A DNA stretch of 23,033 bases from JBFHNV01 sp965365655 (GTDB taxonomy: Bacteria; Pseudomonadota; Gammaproteobacteria; HK1). The stretch spans positions 1 through 23,033 of the forward strand of contig CBDUCN010000042.1 of the NCBI GenBank assembly GCA_965365655.1. The letters run 5' to 3'. Both the position numbers and the translations under genes were made by a program. The notes under the pieces are model-generated. The model saw nothing but the letters and a program-made list of their open reading frames with translations, did no database searches and was not told where the DNA came from. Position 1 is the first letter of the stretch. Every line of letters begins with the position of its first letter. Positions 22,061 to 23,033 of this stretch are shown in pieces.

Positions 22061-22151
22061 CCGGCGCAGCGCTCGCCGCGGCGCGCGGACGCCGCCATCT
22101 CGGGCCGTCAGGCCGTGCGGAATGCTCCGGCGGGCCGACGCGACGCAGCGT

Positions 22152-23033
22152 TCATCGTCGCTCTCCTCGATACATCCTCACGAACTCCGTGTTGTCCGCA
22201 TCCCCCAGCCCGTCCGTCACCAGCTTGCGGTGCAACTGCTCCACCAGCGCCGTCACCGGCATCACCGCTCCCGTGCGCTTCGCGAGATCCCCGATCATCC
22301 CCAGATCCTTCAGCATGATCGCGAGCCGCCCTTCGATCGTGTCGAACTCCGAGCGCGCCATCTTCCCCATGAACTCCTGGAGCAGCCGCGAGTCCGCGCG
22401 CCCGCCGGCCAGCGCCTGCGGGATCTTCGCCGGGTCCACGCCGGCGCGTTCGGCCAGCGCGCACGCCTCCGCGAGCACCGCGAAGCCGCACGCGACGAGC
22501 ACCTGGTTGATCATCTTCGTGCTCTGCCCGGCGCCGTGGCCGCCCATCAGCGTCGCGCGCGCGGCGAGGGCATCCCACAGCGGCTGCGCGCGCGCATGGT
22601 CGGCCGGGTTGCCGCCCACCATCACCGCCATGCGGCCTTCGAGCGCGGCCGGGGCGCCGCCGGAGATGGGCGCGTCCAGCCAGCCCATGCCGCAGCGCTC
22701 CTGCAGCCGCGCGGCGAGGTCGCGGGTGAGACCGGCGTCGATCGTGGACATGTCGACCAGCAGCTTGTCCGGGCGGCCGGCGTCCGCGATGCCGTCGTCA
22801 CCGAACACGGTGCGCTCGACGGCTGCACCGTCGGTGACGCAGACGATCACGAGGTCGGCGGCGCGCGCGAGGTCGGCCGGGGTCGCAACGGCGGTGGCGC
22901 CCGCGGCGAGCACCGGCTCGAGCCGCGCGGCTGTGCGGTTCCACACGCGCACGTCGTGGCCGCAGTCCACGAGCCTGCGCATGATCGCGGCGCCCAGGGT
23001 TCCGGCGCCGGCGCAGCCGACGGTGAGCTTCGA
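22152..23033 (-). CDS. NAD(P)-binding 3-hydroxyisobutyrate dehydrogenase-like, N-terminus cut by window edge
   Basis: The visible part is 293 codons and reaches the window edge without its start. It is a beta-hydroxyacid dehydrogenase (3-hydroxyisobutyrate/tartronate semialdehyde/6-phosphogluconate fold), which uses NAD(P). The Rossmann loop GAGTLGAAIMRRLVDCGHDVRVWNR is right at the edge. DAPISGGAPAALEGRMAVMVGG is the substrate-binding motif, and GAGQSTKMINQVLVA holds the catalytic Lys. Near the C-terminus, RLAIMLKDLGMIGDLAKRTG is also typical. The function fits valine or propionate-linked catabolism beside the two upstream metabolic genes, though it is on the other strand and convergent with MmgE/PrpD. 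Confidence 0.9.
   Translation of the reverse strand, partial: SKLTVGCAGAGTLGAAIMRRLVDCGHDVRVWNRTAARLEPVLAAGATAVATPADLARAADLVIVCVTDGAAVERTVFGDDGIADAGRPDKLLVDMSTIDAGLTRDLAARLQERCGMGWLDAPISGGAPAALEGRMAVMVGGNPADHARAQPLWDALAARATLMGGHGAGQSTKMINQVLVACGFAVLAEACALAERAGVDPAKIPQALAGGRADSRLLQEFMGKMARSEFDTIEGRLAIMLKDLGMIGDLAKRTGAVMPVTALVEQLHRKLVTDGLGDADNTEFVRMYRGERR

Overview
This is a very GC-rich chromosomal window of about 23 kb. It looks like a high-GC proteobacterium, and the Xni-type nuclease and PhhB-type dehydratase lean towards Gammaproteobacteria. That placement is inferred from gene content only, because there is no rRNA or other marker. I see no tRNA, rRNA, CRISPR array, insertion sequence or prophage module. 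About twenty protein genes lie in short runs on both strands, and several convergent or terminal junctions carry GC-rich stem-loops.

Left part (1-5750): the 3'-truncated view of a sulfotransferase (-); a homocysteine S-methyltransferase family protein with an altered zinc site (+); an Xni-type 5'-3' nuclease (+); a pterin-4a-carbinolamine dehydratase (+); a SMUG1-type uracil-DNA glycosylase with a TTG start (-); a tiny STAS-like protein (-); and a CbbY-like HAD phosphatase (+). This is mostly housekeeping and repair. Most of the plus-strand genes have a TAnnnT hexamer 35-55 nt before the start.

Middle part (5799-14659) is rich in exported proteins: an unknown 536-aa secreted protein, an unknown 312-aa secreted protein, and a striking Tat-type exported repeat protein ending in a phage-tailspike-like peptidase S74 chaperone domain, closed by two stem-loops. 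Then come a HAD phosphatase and a 2-hydroxychromene-2-carboxylate isomerase-like protein (one operon), an MFS permease, and a small secreted protein of 184 aa.

Right part (14740-23033): a second MFS permease; a legume-lectin-type secreted protein with a PEP-CTERM-like tail and a near-consensus sigma-54 promoter; a secreted protein with an SH3-like end; a HisC-like aminotransferase preceded by a 27-aa Arg-rich leader ORF with a GTGA overlap; and then fatty/branched-chain acid metabolism (3-hydroxybutyryl-CoA dehydrogenase, MmgE/PrpD, 3-hydroxyisobutyrate dehydrogenase-like).

The most unusual signals are: (1) the Tat + repeat + S74 protein; (2) the sigma-54 promoter on the lectin/PEP-CTERM gene; (3) two separate gene 3'-end remnants, one a copy of the SH3-like gene end lying beyond the lectin gene and one a copy of the MmgE/PrpD gene end fused just after the 3-hydroxybutyryl-CoA dehydrogenase gene; (4) the leader ORF and the long 5'-UTR stem in front of the two right-hand metabolic genes.
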